Source: an uncultured Draconibacterium sp. (GTDB lineage: Bacteria; Bacteroidota; Bacteroidia; Bacteroidales; Prolixibacteraceae). From it: a stretch of 64,000 nucleotides of DNA. Below the pieces are notes generated by a model that worked only from the letters and a program-made list of their open reading frames with translations, was not told the DNA's origin and made no database searches. Position 1 is the stretch's first letter, and every line of letters begins with the position of its first letter. The stretch is from assembly GCF_963677575.1 (NCBI RefSeq), contig NZ_OY782038.1:1736001-1800000 (forward strand), given 5' to 3'. Below, piece by piece: positions 1 to 8,075 of the stretch. Position numbers and translations under genes: made by a program.

Positions 1-1523
1 AGAACATCATTAATGTTATCCTTACTATGCTCTGTAATGGTTTCTATTACCTCAGCAACTTCTCCTGAAACTTCATCCCAATCCTCAATCCTGTTTTGCG
101 ATTGTTTTTCCAACATTTGCTGAAGCGGAAGGATATCGACTTTTGTCATGCGTTCCCAATTCAACCTGGCATACGCACCAACTAGGTTGAAAATCCACCA
201 TGCTTTTTCGGCATCATACTTTTGGGGATCGATTTGAGTATAAGACTCTGGGATAAAAGTGGCTTTTGATGGGATTGGTACAAAACAAGTGGTATATGAT
301 ACATCGGCACCAAACCAGCAGATACCTTTGGTTGCCTCGGGAGCCATAGGCCGAACCTGGTTCACGTAAGTATACCCCTGATAGAAAACCGAAATTGAAC
401 GTTCCCAGGCACCAAAATATTTACGATTTGCACCCGACATATTATTTTGCAAAGGGTCGTATTTACCAACAAATCGATGAGGATCGCCATAAGGACCGGC
501 CGCTGTTCCTTTGGTTAAATCAAATTCTGTGCCTTCGTAGTGGTCGCGGTATAAACCGAACACCTGTTCTAATGTTAGTTTGTTTTTTGGTTTAATGCTG
601 AAAGGATATTCAGTTGTGTATCCATCTTCAACCCAAGGGCTCAGACCCCAATCCGGGTTCACGCGATCCTGAATACGCCAAACCCTTCGTAATGAATAAT
701 AAGGATGTGCATATTCGCCCGGACTAATTGCTTTGAGCCAATCAACCTCGGTTGCGTCATCTTCAATTACTCCAATTTTCTCTAATCCGGGAAAAAGAAA
801 TTTCGAGTAATAGATATCGATATTCTTTTCTTCATCAACATAGTGATTCCCCTTACTCTTAACCACAGTTCGAATTCTGAACTCATTGGCCGCAACAAAC
901 ATTTCACCATCAGGCACTTTTTGTGCCACCCATACTGAATGGTTTTCGTCATCGTCGATGGCACACATTTCAAATACAAATGCTTCATCCTGATCAGCAA
1001 CCAAAAGAGTTTCTCCGGTTGAGTAGTAGCCATATTCTTCAATTAACTCGCCCATCAATTTCACTGCATTAATGGCTTTTTTGCATCGTTCGAGTGCAAT
1101 ACGCGATAATTCGGAACTGTAAAATATGCGTGATTGAACCAGATGGTCATCAGCATATTTCTGCGAAATTGCATCGGGTTGATAATTGGCAGCACAGGTA
1201 CATTCGCCAATCATCAGGTTATGTTCATTCATAATTCCGTAGTTACCATCGAAGTAGGCATACGTATGTTTAACTTGTGGTATTGCCCCCAACGCTTCGG
1301 TTGGTTGATAATCTTTTGTATAATATGGCGAATCTTTATCGGTGCTGGCGATTCGCGGATACGTGCAATTATCGCCATACACAGGTCGCATTTCCCCTTT
1401 AGTAAAATCTTGTGCAGGAATTCTCACGATTCGCTGATCCGACAATTCATTATCATCGGAATGGCTTACCATCATCGAACCATCGGCGGTGGCACCTTTG
1501 GTAATTATCATTGTAGTACACAT
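1..1523 (-). CDS. Peptidase family C69 dipeptidase (3' end cut off by window edge)
   Basis: Reading the minus strand from the ATG at 1523 gives an open frame of 507 codons to the window edge. It begins MCTTMIITKGATADGSMMV and continues through SHSDDNELSDQRIVRIPA. C69 dipeptidases are N-terminal-nucleophile (Ntn) enzymes; Cys2, exposed after Met removal, would be the nucleophile, so the MCTT start is well supported. No signal peptide is present, so a cytoplasmic aminopeptidase/dipeptidase is the likely role. Family members are usually around 500-550 residues, so little is missing. It lies 48 bp downstream of the tautomerase gene and is the last gene seen in the 7166-to-1 operon. It could trim or degrade the modified peptide made by its neighbours, which is inference. 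Confidence 0.85.
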   Translation of the reverse strand, partial: MCTTMIITKGATADGSMMVSHSDDNELSDQRIVRIPAQDFTKGEMRPVYGDNCTYPRIASTDKDSPYYTKDYQPTEALGAIPQVKHTYAYFDGNYGIMNEHNLMIGECTCAANYQPDAISQKYADDHLVQSRIFYSSELSRIALERCKKAINAVKLMGELIEEYGYYSTGETLLVADQDEAFVFEMCAIDDDENHSVWVAQKVPDGEMFVAANEFRIRTVVKSKGNHYVDEEKNIDIYYSKFLFPGLEKIGVIEDDATEVDWLKAISPGEYAHPYYSLRRVWRIQDRVNPDWGLSPWVEDGYTTEYPFSIKPKNKLTLEQVFGLYRDHYEGTEFDLTKGTAAGPYGDPHRFVGKYDPLQNNMSGANRKYFGAWERSISVFYQGYTYVNQVRPMAPEATKGICWFGADVSYTTCFVPIPSKATFIPESYTQIDPQKYDAEKAWWIFNLVGAYARLNWERMTKVDILPLQQMLEKQSQNRIEDWDEVSGEVAEVIETITEHSKDNINDV

Positions 1524-1571
1524 ATTTGTATTTTTTTGGTGTTTATATTCTTATTTATAAAAACAAGTAGA

Positions 1572-1961
1572 TCAACCATTCCATACTTCGCCGTTAATAA
1601 ACACATAACCGGGATTTCCAACGTGAGTATGAATGAAGACATATTTAGGGTCGATGCCGGTTCCTTTGCTTAGTTCAGCACCTACGATTTCCATTATTAC
1701 CGCAACCTTTTCTTTAGAGAAAACTGTGTTCACATATAAATCAACAAATACAGGGATTTCTACTAACCCGGGATCATATTCAACATATGCTTCCAGTTTG
1801 TGAACTACACAGTCCTGCGTTTGCCATATGCATGTAGCCATGTTTTCGGGCATTAATTCTTTTCCTTCAAATTCATATGTGTAAAGAGCATTTTCTACAC
1901 TTTTCATTATTTCAGCTTTATTCAGGCTATTTGGTAATGTCGATATTTTAATAAATGGCAT
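1572..1961 (-). CDS. Tautomerase/MIF superfamily protein
   Basis: 129 residues starting MPFIKISTLPNS. The family uses the amino-terminal proline (Pro1 after Met removal) as general base for keto-enol tautomerisation or decarboxylation/dehalogenation, and that MP start fixes the start codon. The C-terminal part, KYVFIHTHVGNPGYVFINGE, resembles the last strands of the beta-alpha-beta fold. At about 128 residues it is the length of an MIF-type or fused 4-oxalocrotonate tautomerase rather than a 62-residue 4-OT monomer. It sits 12 bp downstream of a PSD-like decarboxylase stop codon, so the two are probably co-translated and may act on one small molecule. The substrate is unknown. Confidence 0.7.
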   Translation of the reverse strand: MPFIKISTLPNSLNKAEIMKSVENALYTYEFEGKELMPENMATCIWQTQDCVVHKLEAYVEYDPGLVEIPVFVDLYVNTVFSKEKVAVIMEIVGAELSKGTGIDPKYVFIHTHVGNPGYVFINGEVWNG

Positions 1962-1973
1962 AGTTTACATTTG

Positions 1974-3161
1974 TTAGTTATTCGTTTCGTTAAGTTGTCC
2001 AATTCGTTGTCCCATAAGTACTGAAAGCGATTGGAATACTCCTGTCTGAAACAGTAAGATATTAAGCGAACCACCATAGGCAAAATGTCCCAATTGGTCG
2101 CCTTTTGAAATTTTAACTGCTTCGCTTCCCGGGGGAACTAATGTAGATTCTTCGGAGACCAGCGTATTAAAACTTAAAGCACTAATCGTGTTTAATCCAA
2201 CAGGAATCATTGCAACATATCCAAACATGGTTGTTTTTATAATGTAATAGGCCCGATGAAAATCTTCAAAAATGCTGAAATCAGTAGTGCTTTCGCCAAT
2301 GTTTCCATTATTGAACCAATGTTCTCCATCCATTACACCATTATAAATTCCAGGAACTTCATCCGATTCAACAATGTACCCGTTTACCGGAGAATGGTAA
2401 CGATGGTAACTTCCCGGCATTAGCACACATGATACAGCAGTTCCTCCTTCGAAATATTTAGCAAACTTAGAGCTGTTAAGCAACTCGTTAACATTGATCT
2501 GCCTTGTTTTCACATAGAGTTGGGTGGTAAGGGTCAAATTGGTTTGTATAAAATTGATCTCGGAATCGGCAGGGGCAGTTAGCACATTGTCGTCTTCCTT
2601 ATCGGTTATTGGGCGAGGATCTTTACTTAAATCCAACTGTCGAATAAAAAATTCGTTGAACGATTTAAAACCTCCTTCGGGAACAATAAACTGATCAATT
2701 TTTGTGCTTGGATCGTCAAGCCAAACCTTCAGGTATTTGGTCGATTCAGGTGAATCCATGAACTCTCCACGGGCTCTAATAAATTTAACGGTCCAGTTGA
2801 ATATCTCAGTAGTATATTCTTCCCCTAACGTTTTACTTTTGAAATTATTCAGGAAAAAAAAGGCTTTAGAGTTATTCCGATAGAAATAGGTAAACGGTTC
2901 AATATAGCCCAATCCACTTTCCGACTCATTCTCAATGTGAACATTATCGGGTAACGGAAGAAAGGTAAACCATTTTTCAAAGTATTCAATAAAATACTCT
3001 ATATCCTGACCTTCCCAAGGGTTTGAAGTTCCATCTTCGAGTAAAGGTTGTACATTAGCAATGGCATCGTTATAAACTGACTCAACAACCGGGTTGCTTA
3101 CAATCAAACGAAGCTCCTGAGTGAGCTCCTTCATTTGTGGTGTTAAAGGTATTTTCTTCAT
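1974..3161 (-). CDS. Phosphatidylserine-decarboxylase-like pyruvoyl enzyme (paralogue A)
   Basis: 395 residues, no signal peptide or membrane segment. The C-terminal catalytic half carries the PSD hallmarks: an Asp in LTAPADSEI, a His in MPGSYHRYHSPVNGYIVES, and the self-cleavage motif GHFAYGGSLNILLF with Ser at about residue 365, which would become the pyruvoyl cofactor. The N-terminal ~170 residues match in style the PSD-associated domain found in soluble members such as fungal PsiD, a tryptophan decarboxylase. I infer that it decarboxylates a soluble amino acid or peptide rather than phosphatidylserine. It is one of three paralogues in the window (also 5907-7166 and 16129-17451), and lies between the radical SAM gene and the tautomerase. 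Confidence 0.8.
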   Translation of the reverse strand: MKKIPLTPQMKELTQELRLIVSNPVVESVYNDAIANVQPLLEDGTSNPWEGQDIEYFIEYFEKWFTFLPLPDNVHIENESESGLGYIEPFTYFYRNNSKAFFFLNNFKSKTLGEEYTTEIFNWTVKFIRARGEFMDSPESTKYLKVWLDDPSTKIDQFIVPEGGFKSFNEFFIRQLDLSKDPRPITDKEDDNVLTAPADSEINFIQTNLTLTTQLYVKTRQINVNELLNSSKFAKYFEGGTAVSCVLMPGSYHRYHSPVNGYIVESDEVPGIYNGVMDGEHWFNNGNIGESTTDFSIFEDFHRAYYIIKTTMFGYVAMIPVGLNTISALSFNTLVSEESTLVPPGSEAVKISKGDQLGHFAYGGSLNILLFQTGVFQSLSVLMGQRIGQLNETNN

Positions 3162-3193
3162 TGTTTAGAATTTTCGATAGAGATTCCTGCCTG

Positions 3194-3210
3194 CCTGTTC
3201 AGCAAACAGG
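3194..3210. other. Short hairpin between the radical SAM and PSD-like genes
   Basis: CCTGTT and AACAGG form a 6-bp stem with a 5-base loop in the 139-bp spacer downstream of the radical SAM stop. On the plus strand it is followed by a T run, but the genes are on the minus strand, where the A-rich side comes first. It is not a classical terminator for this operon; it may be an attenuation or processing structure. Confidence 0.25.
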
Positions 3211-3300
3211 AAACTTTTTTAATAATTTTCTTGTGTGCAAGTGTATTTCGCATTCTTGTTTATTGCATTATTATTTGATTACAACTGACAGAACCTGTGA

Positions 3301-4824
3301 TCAAACGAACACCTGACTATACAATTCCAGATTTTGTTTATAAAATTCAGGATTAGTATGCCGTGCCTGATTAAGTATTTCCTTCGCTTCATCGGGCTGA
3401 TTGTTGTCCATATAAATCAATGCCAAATCGTAATAAGGATCCATAAAAGTTGAATCGGTTTTTGAAATGGCTTGTTTAAGGTAGTTAATGCCTTTGGTTT
3501 TGTCGCCTTTCTTGTAAAGCGTAATGCCTAAACCTTTCATTGAATAAACATCTTCAGGATTCACTTCAAGTGCCTTGCGGTTTGAATGCTCAGCCTGCTG
3601 AATGTTTTGCATAAAGAAACTTACAAATCCATGGTGTTTCAGCGCTTCAAGATTCGATGGCTCAAGTTCAAGAATTCTGTCAAGAACAATGCCTGCAATT
3701 TGGTATTCCTGTTCTTCAATATAGCGGAATGCATCTGCCATAAGTTCGTCAACATTATCCCGCTGAGCAACAATGCTCCTTGTCCGTTTCATCCCCACAT
3801 TATACGAGCAATATTTGTTCTCTGCCCAAATGTCTTTCTCCATGGTTAAACGGGTGTTAGGACAACCCCCTAAACATTCGTCGCCAAACTTACACTGGTT
3901 GCATTCACCTTTAAGTTTTGCTTTTGTAGCTGTACGATTCCATTGGAAATTTTCGGGATTTTCCCATATTTCTCTCAACGAAGTTTCACGGATATTGCCT
4001 TCGATATACTCCCGATCACGGATAGAAGTACATCCCATAATTTCACCATTGTGCAAAATTCCGAAACCACGTTTGCCTGCATTGCACCCTTTCCATAATG
4101 GCAATGTTCCAGTGCTATGAGCAATTTGACGTGTTTCAAGCTCCTTTATGTTATAATAACCAATACAATCAGCAGGATAAAGTGTAATTTCACCTCCTTT
4201 AGCGGTTTCGTAACAAAAATCGATAATGTCGTTAATTTGTTCCGGTCGGAGAATGAAGTCTTTTTCCTTAGCAAAATTTCCCATGGGAAGGCCAATCTGA
4301 ACCTGCCAGTAAGGTACTTTAGTATCAATAAGTACCTGCCTGAGTTCCCGCAGTTCGTGCATGTTCGCATTAGAAATGGTAGTTACTACCCCGCAAATAA
4401 CACCGTTTTCAACAAATCGTTTCAACGCATTTATGGTGCGGTCGTATGAGCCGCGTTTGCGAATGAAGTCGTGAGTATCTTTTAAACCGTCAAGACTAAT
4501 GGCTACCGTACCAATTTTAGATTCTTTCAATTTCGAAATAATTTCGTCGGTAACCAGCCATCCGTTTGATATAATATTTGGAATGACACCATTGTCTGAT
4601 AGTCGTTTGGCAATCAGATGCCAGTCTTTACGGGTAAATGGTTCGCCACCCGAAAGAGTGATCCAGGTGAGACCAAGGTCGGCGATCTGATCGGCCAGAT
4701 CAAGGGCTTCTTCAGTAGATAATTCATCGGGGAGTGGGTTTTCACACGAAGAGCCACAATGTTTACAACGCATGTTACATCCCATGGTTATTTCCCACAC
4801 TGCTGTTATTGGTTGATATTTCAT
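3301..4824 (-). CDS. Radical SAM/SPASM peptide maturase with C-terminal TPRs
   Basis: 507 residues. The radical SAM cluster motif is C16-x3-C20-x2-C23 (TMGCNMRCKHCGSSC), followed by the SAM-binding SGGEPF at about 59-64. From about residue 245 a Cys-rich SPASM-type domain (KGCNAGKRG, MGCTSIRD, ECNQCKFGDECLGGCPNTR) would bind auxiliary 4Fe-4S clusters. Residues ~360-507 are TPR-like helices (YIEEQEYQIAGIVLDRIL and following), probably for substrate binding. Such enzymes modify ribosomally made peptides. The gene lies 65 bp downstream of the gene at 4890-5654, whose product has nine Xaa-Tyr-Gly motifs, the best candidate substrate. Splicease-like tyramine excision is my inference; cross-linking or epimerisation are alternatives. 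Confidence 0.9.
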   Translation of the reverse strand: MKYQPITAVWEITMGCNMRCKHCGSSCENPLPDELSTEEALDLADQIADLGLTWITLSGGEPFTRKDWHLIAKRLSDNGVIPNIISNGWLVTDEIISKLKESKIGTVAISLDGLKDTHDFIRKRGSYDRTINALKRFVENGVICGVVTTISNANMHELRELRQVLIDTKVPYWQVQIGLPMGNFAKEKDFILRPEQINDIIDFCYETAKGGEITLYPADCIGYYNIKELETRQIAHSTGTLPLWKGCNAGKRGFGILHNGEIMGCTSIRDREYIEGNIRETSLREIWENPENFQWNRTATKAKLKGECNQCKFGDECLGGCPNTRLTMEKDIWAENKYCSYNVGMKRTRSIVAQRDNVDELMADAFRYIEEQEYQIAGIVLDRILELEPSNLEALKHHGFVSFFMQNIQQAEHSNRKALEVNPEDVYSMKGLGITLYKKGDKTKGINYLKQAISKTDSTFMDPYYDLALIYMDNNQPDEAKEILNQARHTNPEFYKQNLELYSQVFV

Positions 4825-4889
4825 CGTTCGTATTTTTAGGAAGCGGATGTTCTGATTTGCAATAACATCCGCTTCCGGTTAAATGATTT

Positions 4890-5654
4890 TTAGTTTTTCA
4901 CAGGAAATCCGTACTTAAGCGTACAGTCTTCTGCCTTATTGGCAACACCGAATGGTGTACCATACTTTACAATACAATTTTGAGCGTCTTCTTTTACGGT
5001 AACTGTATTCCCTGATGTATCGGTCATCGGGAATCCATATTTGTAAACAGGTGGATATCCATATTTCATTACTGGGTATCCATACTTCAGGTTACATTCG
5101 GCTTCGTCAAGAGCAACACCAAACGGATTGCCGTATTTTACAATGCAATTGGTTGCACTTTCGATAACACTGTTAGACAAATCCGGTGGTGGGAAACCAT
5201 AGAGTTCGGTTGGAGGGAAGCCGTATAGTAGAACGGCTTTTTCAGCATCGGCAAATCCGTATGGAGGGATAGGCCTGGCATGAACCATAGCTCCGGTTCC
5301 TTTAACAAATTTACTTCCGCCGATTTCCTTTTTAAGGTCATCATTTTCATCCTCGGCATGAACATAAACAGTATATGTTACGGTATCGGCAATTTCACAA
5401 TCAGGATGTGTTAGCCGCAAAAGGTCAAATTCAATTTTGCCTTCCTTTAGTGGTTTTACAGCAACAAAAGTAAAAATCTGTTTTTCTTTACAACCGGGAG
5501 AAACATGTTTACTTAAGGGCAATTGGTCTATAGCTGCCAGTTCAACTCCTGATGGGAGACTTTTAAGACACCATCCAAATCCGGTTGAACCAACCTGAGA
5601 TTCAAGGGTGATGTCAAAACTGGTTCCTACAGTACATATGATTACATTTTCCAT
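4890..5654 (-). CDS. Chagasin-like protein with multiple Xaa-Tyr-Gly motifs: candidate radical SAM substrate
   Basis: 254 residues from MENVIICTVG. An upstream in-frame ATG at 5714 would add 20 residues, but the chagasin-like domain begins directly at the chosen Met. Residues ~1-105 resemble the I42 (chagasin) cysteine-protease inhibitor fold: the loop VGSTGFGWCL matches the NPTTG[YF]xW loop, and GCKEKQIFTFVAVKPLKEG matches the later G..F.A..G strands. Residues 131-254 hold Tyr-Gly motifs at Y132, Y144, Y152, Y174, Y191, Y198, Y206, Y231 and Y248, most preceded by K or L and followed by F/Y/N/T-P. Residues 169-195 and 226-252 are imperfect copies. I infer a ribosomal precursor protein whose tail is processed by the adjacent radical SAM enzyme, giving a modified protease inhibitor. 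Confidence 0.75.
   Translation of the reverse strand: MENVIICTVGTSFDITLESQVGSTGFGWCLKSLPSGVELAAIDQLPLSKHVSPGCKEKQIFTFVAVKPLKEGKIEFDLLRLTHPDCEIADTVTYTVYVHAEDENDDLKKEIGGSKFVKGTGAMVHARPIPPYGFADAEKAVLLYGFPPTELYGFPPPDLSNSVIESATNCIVKYGNPFGVALDEAECNLKYGYPVMKYGYPPVYKYGFPMTDTSGNTVTVKEDAQNCIVKYGTPFGVANKAEDCTLKYGFPVKN
4908..5261 (-). repeat. Xaa-Tyr-Gly motif tail within the candidate precursor
   Basis: The coding segment for residues 132-249 contains nine Tyr-Gly sites. Variants are PYGF, LYGFP (twice), KYGNP, KYGYP (twice), KYGFP (twice) and KYGTP. Two longer units, 5070-5150 and 4899-4979, each encode NCIVKYG(N/T)PFGVA followed by (E/D)C(N/T)LKYG(Y/F)PV. The spacing between Tyr-Gly sites ranges from about 7 to 25 residues. 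Confidence 0.85.
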
Positions 5655-5906
5655 AATTAATTGTGTATAAAAACGCCTACTCTTTTTAGGATTTTCGGGG
5701 TATTCCTCCGGCACAAGTCGGCCGGCGACTCCACACTTTGGCGATGAGGCGTGCAGACTACCTCAGGAACTTCAACTTACTTTAAGCTGAAATTTCAGGT
5801 TGATCATTTTGTTTTTTTGTTAGTTACCTCCTATTTAGCTGATTTTTGTATTTTTTATACGAAATTGAAAGTATTGTTCGCAGATAAGTTTTTTGACAAT
5901 TGAGTT

Positions 5907-7166
5907 TCACCCGGCTATTTCTCCTATACACATTCCACTGTTATAATGAATGCCAGGAGCTGTGTTGATGGTTACATCGCTTTGTGCTTCAAAAAGGAGT
6001 ATGATATCGGAACCTCCAAACAGGAAGTAGCCAAATTCATCGCCTTTGTTCAGGTACGCCCCTTCAACAGCCGTCATATTCACCGACGAAACCTGTGCCA
6101 TACCAATGGGGATTACAGCAACTAAACCTACAGGAGAATCAAGAATAAGAATTCCACGGGTTTGGGAGAATTCGTAACCATCTTCTGATTCATCGGGAGC
6201 ATCAAAAGTGCCGTCCTTCTTAATAACCACATTCAGATAAACTTTTTCCTGAACGGCCCGGCTTTCGAGCACGGTACCGCGAACCGGAGCATGAAAACGA
6301 TGATAATCATTCGGTCCTAAAAAGGCATGGTAGAATAATCCGCCTGCAAAACGGCCTTCGTACTTGCTGCCATCCAGTAGTTTTTCGATCTGGTAAGTAT
6401 GAGTTCCTTTAATTTTTACAATGGAATTGTTGTCGATGTAAAACTTCGATTTAAAAGTTGAATCGGCTGGCGAAACAATAATATCGTCGTTAAACATGCC
6501 AGCTACCGGACGTAACCCGGGATTCATCTCGCGGGCAAAAAACTGATTAAACGTAAGCCATCCGCTCGGAACGTTTGGTTTGTATTCTTTTCCATCGGCA
6601 GGAGTATATGCTTTGGCAGGCATAAGGTACTGAAACATCATAAAGCTGGGGTCATCGATAAATGATTGTAGCGTTTTTTCATCAATCGATTCAGGAGTAT
6701 TTAAAAAGTAGCCCCAGTCGTTGGCGAAATGAACCATCCAATCGACGAAATCATTTCCGCCATCTTTACGTTTTTCGTCGGGCATATTTTGAAGTTTACG
6801 TCCCGTTGGCTGATCGAGCAACCAGTAAAATTTTACTAACTGAAAAAATACTTCGTTGTTAAAAATCTCGGACGCATGGCCTTTCTTGGGATTTGCCTTG
6901 TTGTACTCCTGTGGTGGCCAGTTTACCAGCCACTTGATATAGTTGTAGTATTCATCCAGCGTAGTGGCAGGATGTTCACAGTAGCGTTTGTATTCTTCTT
7001 TTTTGAGATTTTGTCGTGCATTTTCGTTGGCATCAGAAAGCGATTTCTCCAATAGTGTTTTCCAACCCTCGTCCTCATGTTTTCTGAGGATTTCTTTCAG
7101 ATAATCAACAATTTCTTCTGGAGTGTGACAGTTTTCCAAGTTGTGATGATGATGTTTTTGATTCAT
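5907..7166 (-). CDS. Phosphatidylserine-decarboxylase-like pyruvoyl enzyme (paralogue B)
   Basis: 419 residues starting MNQKHHHHNLENC, soluble. The N-terminal PSD-associated part is followed by the catalytic part: Asp in IIVSPADSTFKS, His in GPNDYHRFHAPVRGTVLES, and the processing site GYFLFGGSDIILLF with Ser at about 386. All residues needed for pyruvoyl formation appear to be present. It is the first gene of the apparent 7166-to-1 operon and lies about 250 bp upstream of the Tyr-Gly precursor gene. Similarity to paralogue A is limited to the catalytic motifs and general layout, so the duplication is old. Likely an amino-acid or peptide decarboxylase; the substrate is not known. Confidence 0.8.
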   Translation of the reverse strand: MNQKHHHHNLENCHTPEEIVDYLKEILRKHEDEGWKTLLEKSLSDANENARQNLKKEEYKRYCEHPATTLDEYYNYIKWLVNWPPQEYNKANPKKGHASEIFNNEVFFQLVKFYWLLDQPTGRKLQNMPDEKRKDGGNDFVDWMVHFANDWGYFLNTPESIDEKTLQSFIDDPSFMMFQYLMPAKAYTPADGKEYKPNVPSGWLTFNQFFAREMNPGLRPVAGMFNDDIIVSPADSTFKSKFYIDNNSIVKIKGTHTYQIEKLLDGSKYEGRFAGGLFYHAFLGPNDYHRFHAPVRGTVLESRAVQEKVYLNVVIKKDGTFDAPDESEDGYEFSQTRGILILDSPVGLVAVIPIGMAQVSSVNMTAVEGAYLNKGDEFGYFLFGGSDIILLFEAQSDVTINTAPGIHYNSGMCIGEIAG

Positions 7167-7260
7167 TTTTCTAAGGTTTTGATTGATTCAAATAGTTATA
7201 AACTATAGAGACTTTTCATAAAAGGCTGTGCAAACAGACTTATCGGGCAGAGCTTTTCTA

Positions 7261-7303
7261 CTATGTAAAATACAGAAATTGTAACAGAAAATATTTTACA
7301 TAG
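7261..7303. promoter_or_regulatory. Perfect 12-bp inverted repeat upstream of the precursor/rSAM operon
   Basis: CTATGTAAAATA at 7261-7272 is repeated in inverse at 7292-7303, separated by 19 bp. The 3' edge is 95 bp upstream of the start codon at 7166. No gene overlaps it. The symmetry and position fit an operator for a dimeric regulator controlling the operon; a mobile-element end is possible because transposase remnants begin at 7364. Confidence 0.45.
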
Positions 7304-7363
7304 ATTTGTGTGAAAGTTAATAGCTAATGTTTTTATTTATAATTGGATAGGGTCAGGGCAAAC

Positions 7364-7866
7364 TCACACCTTTAGTTGCAAAATCTTGATTAAAAAGGTA
7401 GTATTGTCTGCTCTTTTTCTGGAAGCATCTTCACCGAAAGCAACATCCAAAACCCAATGACGCTTGTGTTCAATCCCCCAATGCAAACGGATTGTTTTCT
7501 GCAGTTCCTTTGCATTTGATAATAGACTAAAGATGTAATACCTCGTGGCATGTTCGGTTGGCTTGTCGGAGTTCTTAGATTCCCTTGTATATCCAATTTT
7601 AACGATGCTTTTCAAGCCAGCCCATTCTTCTTTGTTTTCGATGAATTCAAAAGCATTTACAACACTGTACTCCTGGGCTCTTATTCATTAATAATCAACC
7701 TCTTACGACACACCTACCTATATATTCTTCTCAAACCTGAACTCGTTTTGGATGTCTTGATATAATTGTTTCTGTTTTTCCTTGACAGCTAAAAAGTAAT
7801 TGGCTTCTTGTTCAATTATTTTAGCTGCTATATCTTGCTGACACCCCATTGTATCAATGGTTATCC
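7364..7866 (-). pseudogene. Decayed ISAs1-family transposase
   Basis: One frame of the minus strand reads an ISAs1-type transposase with several internal stops. TIDTMGCQQDIAAKIIEQ and ANYFLAVKEKQKQLYQDIQ are followed after the stops by SVVNAFEFIENKEEWAG, then HWGIEHKRHWVLDVAFGE and DASRKRADN. The C-terminus is broken after the last motif. The terminal motifs are diagnostic of the family (IENxxHWVLDVxFxED). No N-terminal half is present, so this is an inactive relic abutting an IS200 relic at 7870. Confidence 0.8.
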
Positions 7867-7869
7867 AGA

Positions 7870-7974
7870 GTTGAAACAAAAGCCCTATTTGGAATATTAT
7901 TTTGGTCTCACGGATATTTTGTGAGCACGGTAGGTTTAGACAAAGACCAAATGAGGCGGTATGCGAAATATTAA
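7870..7974 (+). pseudogene. IS200/IS605 family TnpA C-terminal remnant
   Basis: The plus strand encodes FWSHGYFVSTVGLDKDQ followed by MRRYAKY and a stop. This matches the end of Y1 (HUH) transposases, typically FWxxGYFVSTVG...RYVKYQ. The rest of the gene is missing because the ISAs1 relic joins directly upstream. A hairpin at 8041-8062 (ACCACCG...TGGCGGT) lies where an IS200 right-end hairpin would be expected. Confidence 0.65.
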
Positions 7975-8075
7975 GAGGGTGAAGGATGCAAAAGGGAAAA
8001 GCGTTAACGTTTTCCCTCTTTTAGAGGATTTTGTATTTGTAACCACCGTTTTTAATGGCGGTAATTCGCTCAGTC

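Noticed and set aside
782..1042. 86-residue minus-strand frame starting MKNMATTQPEKLF
   Set aside because: It is a shifted frame inside the C69 peptidase; the other frame carries the family motifs.
1134..1673. 179-residue open frame on the plus strand
   Set aside because: It lies antisense to the C69 peptidase and tautomerase genes, which both have clear family motifs.
5138..5365. 75-residue minus-strand frame inside the Tyr-Gly precursor gene
   Set aside because: It is a shadow of the precursor frame; the Tyr-Gly repeats fix the true frame.
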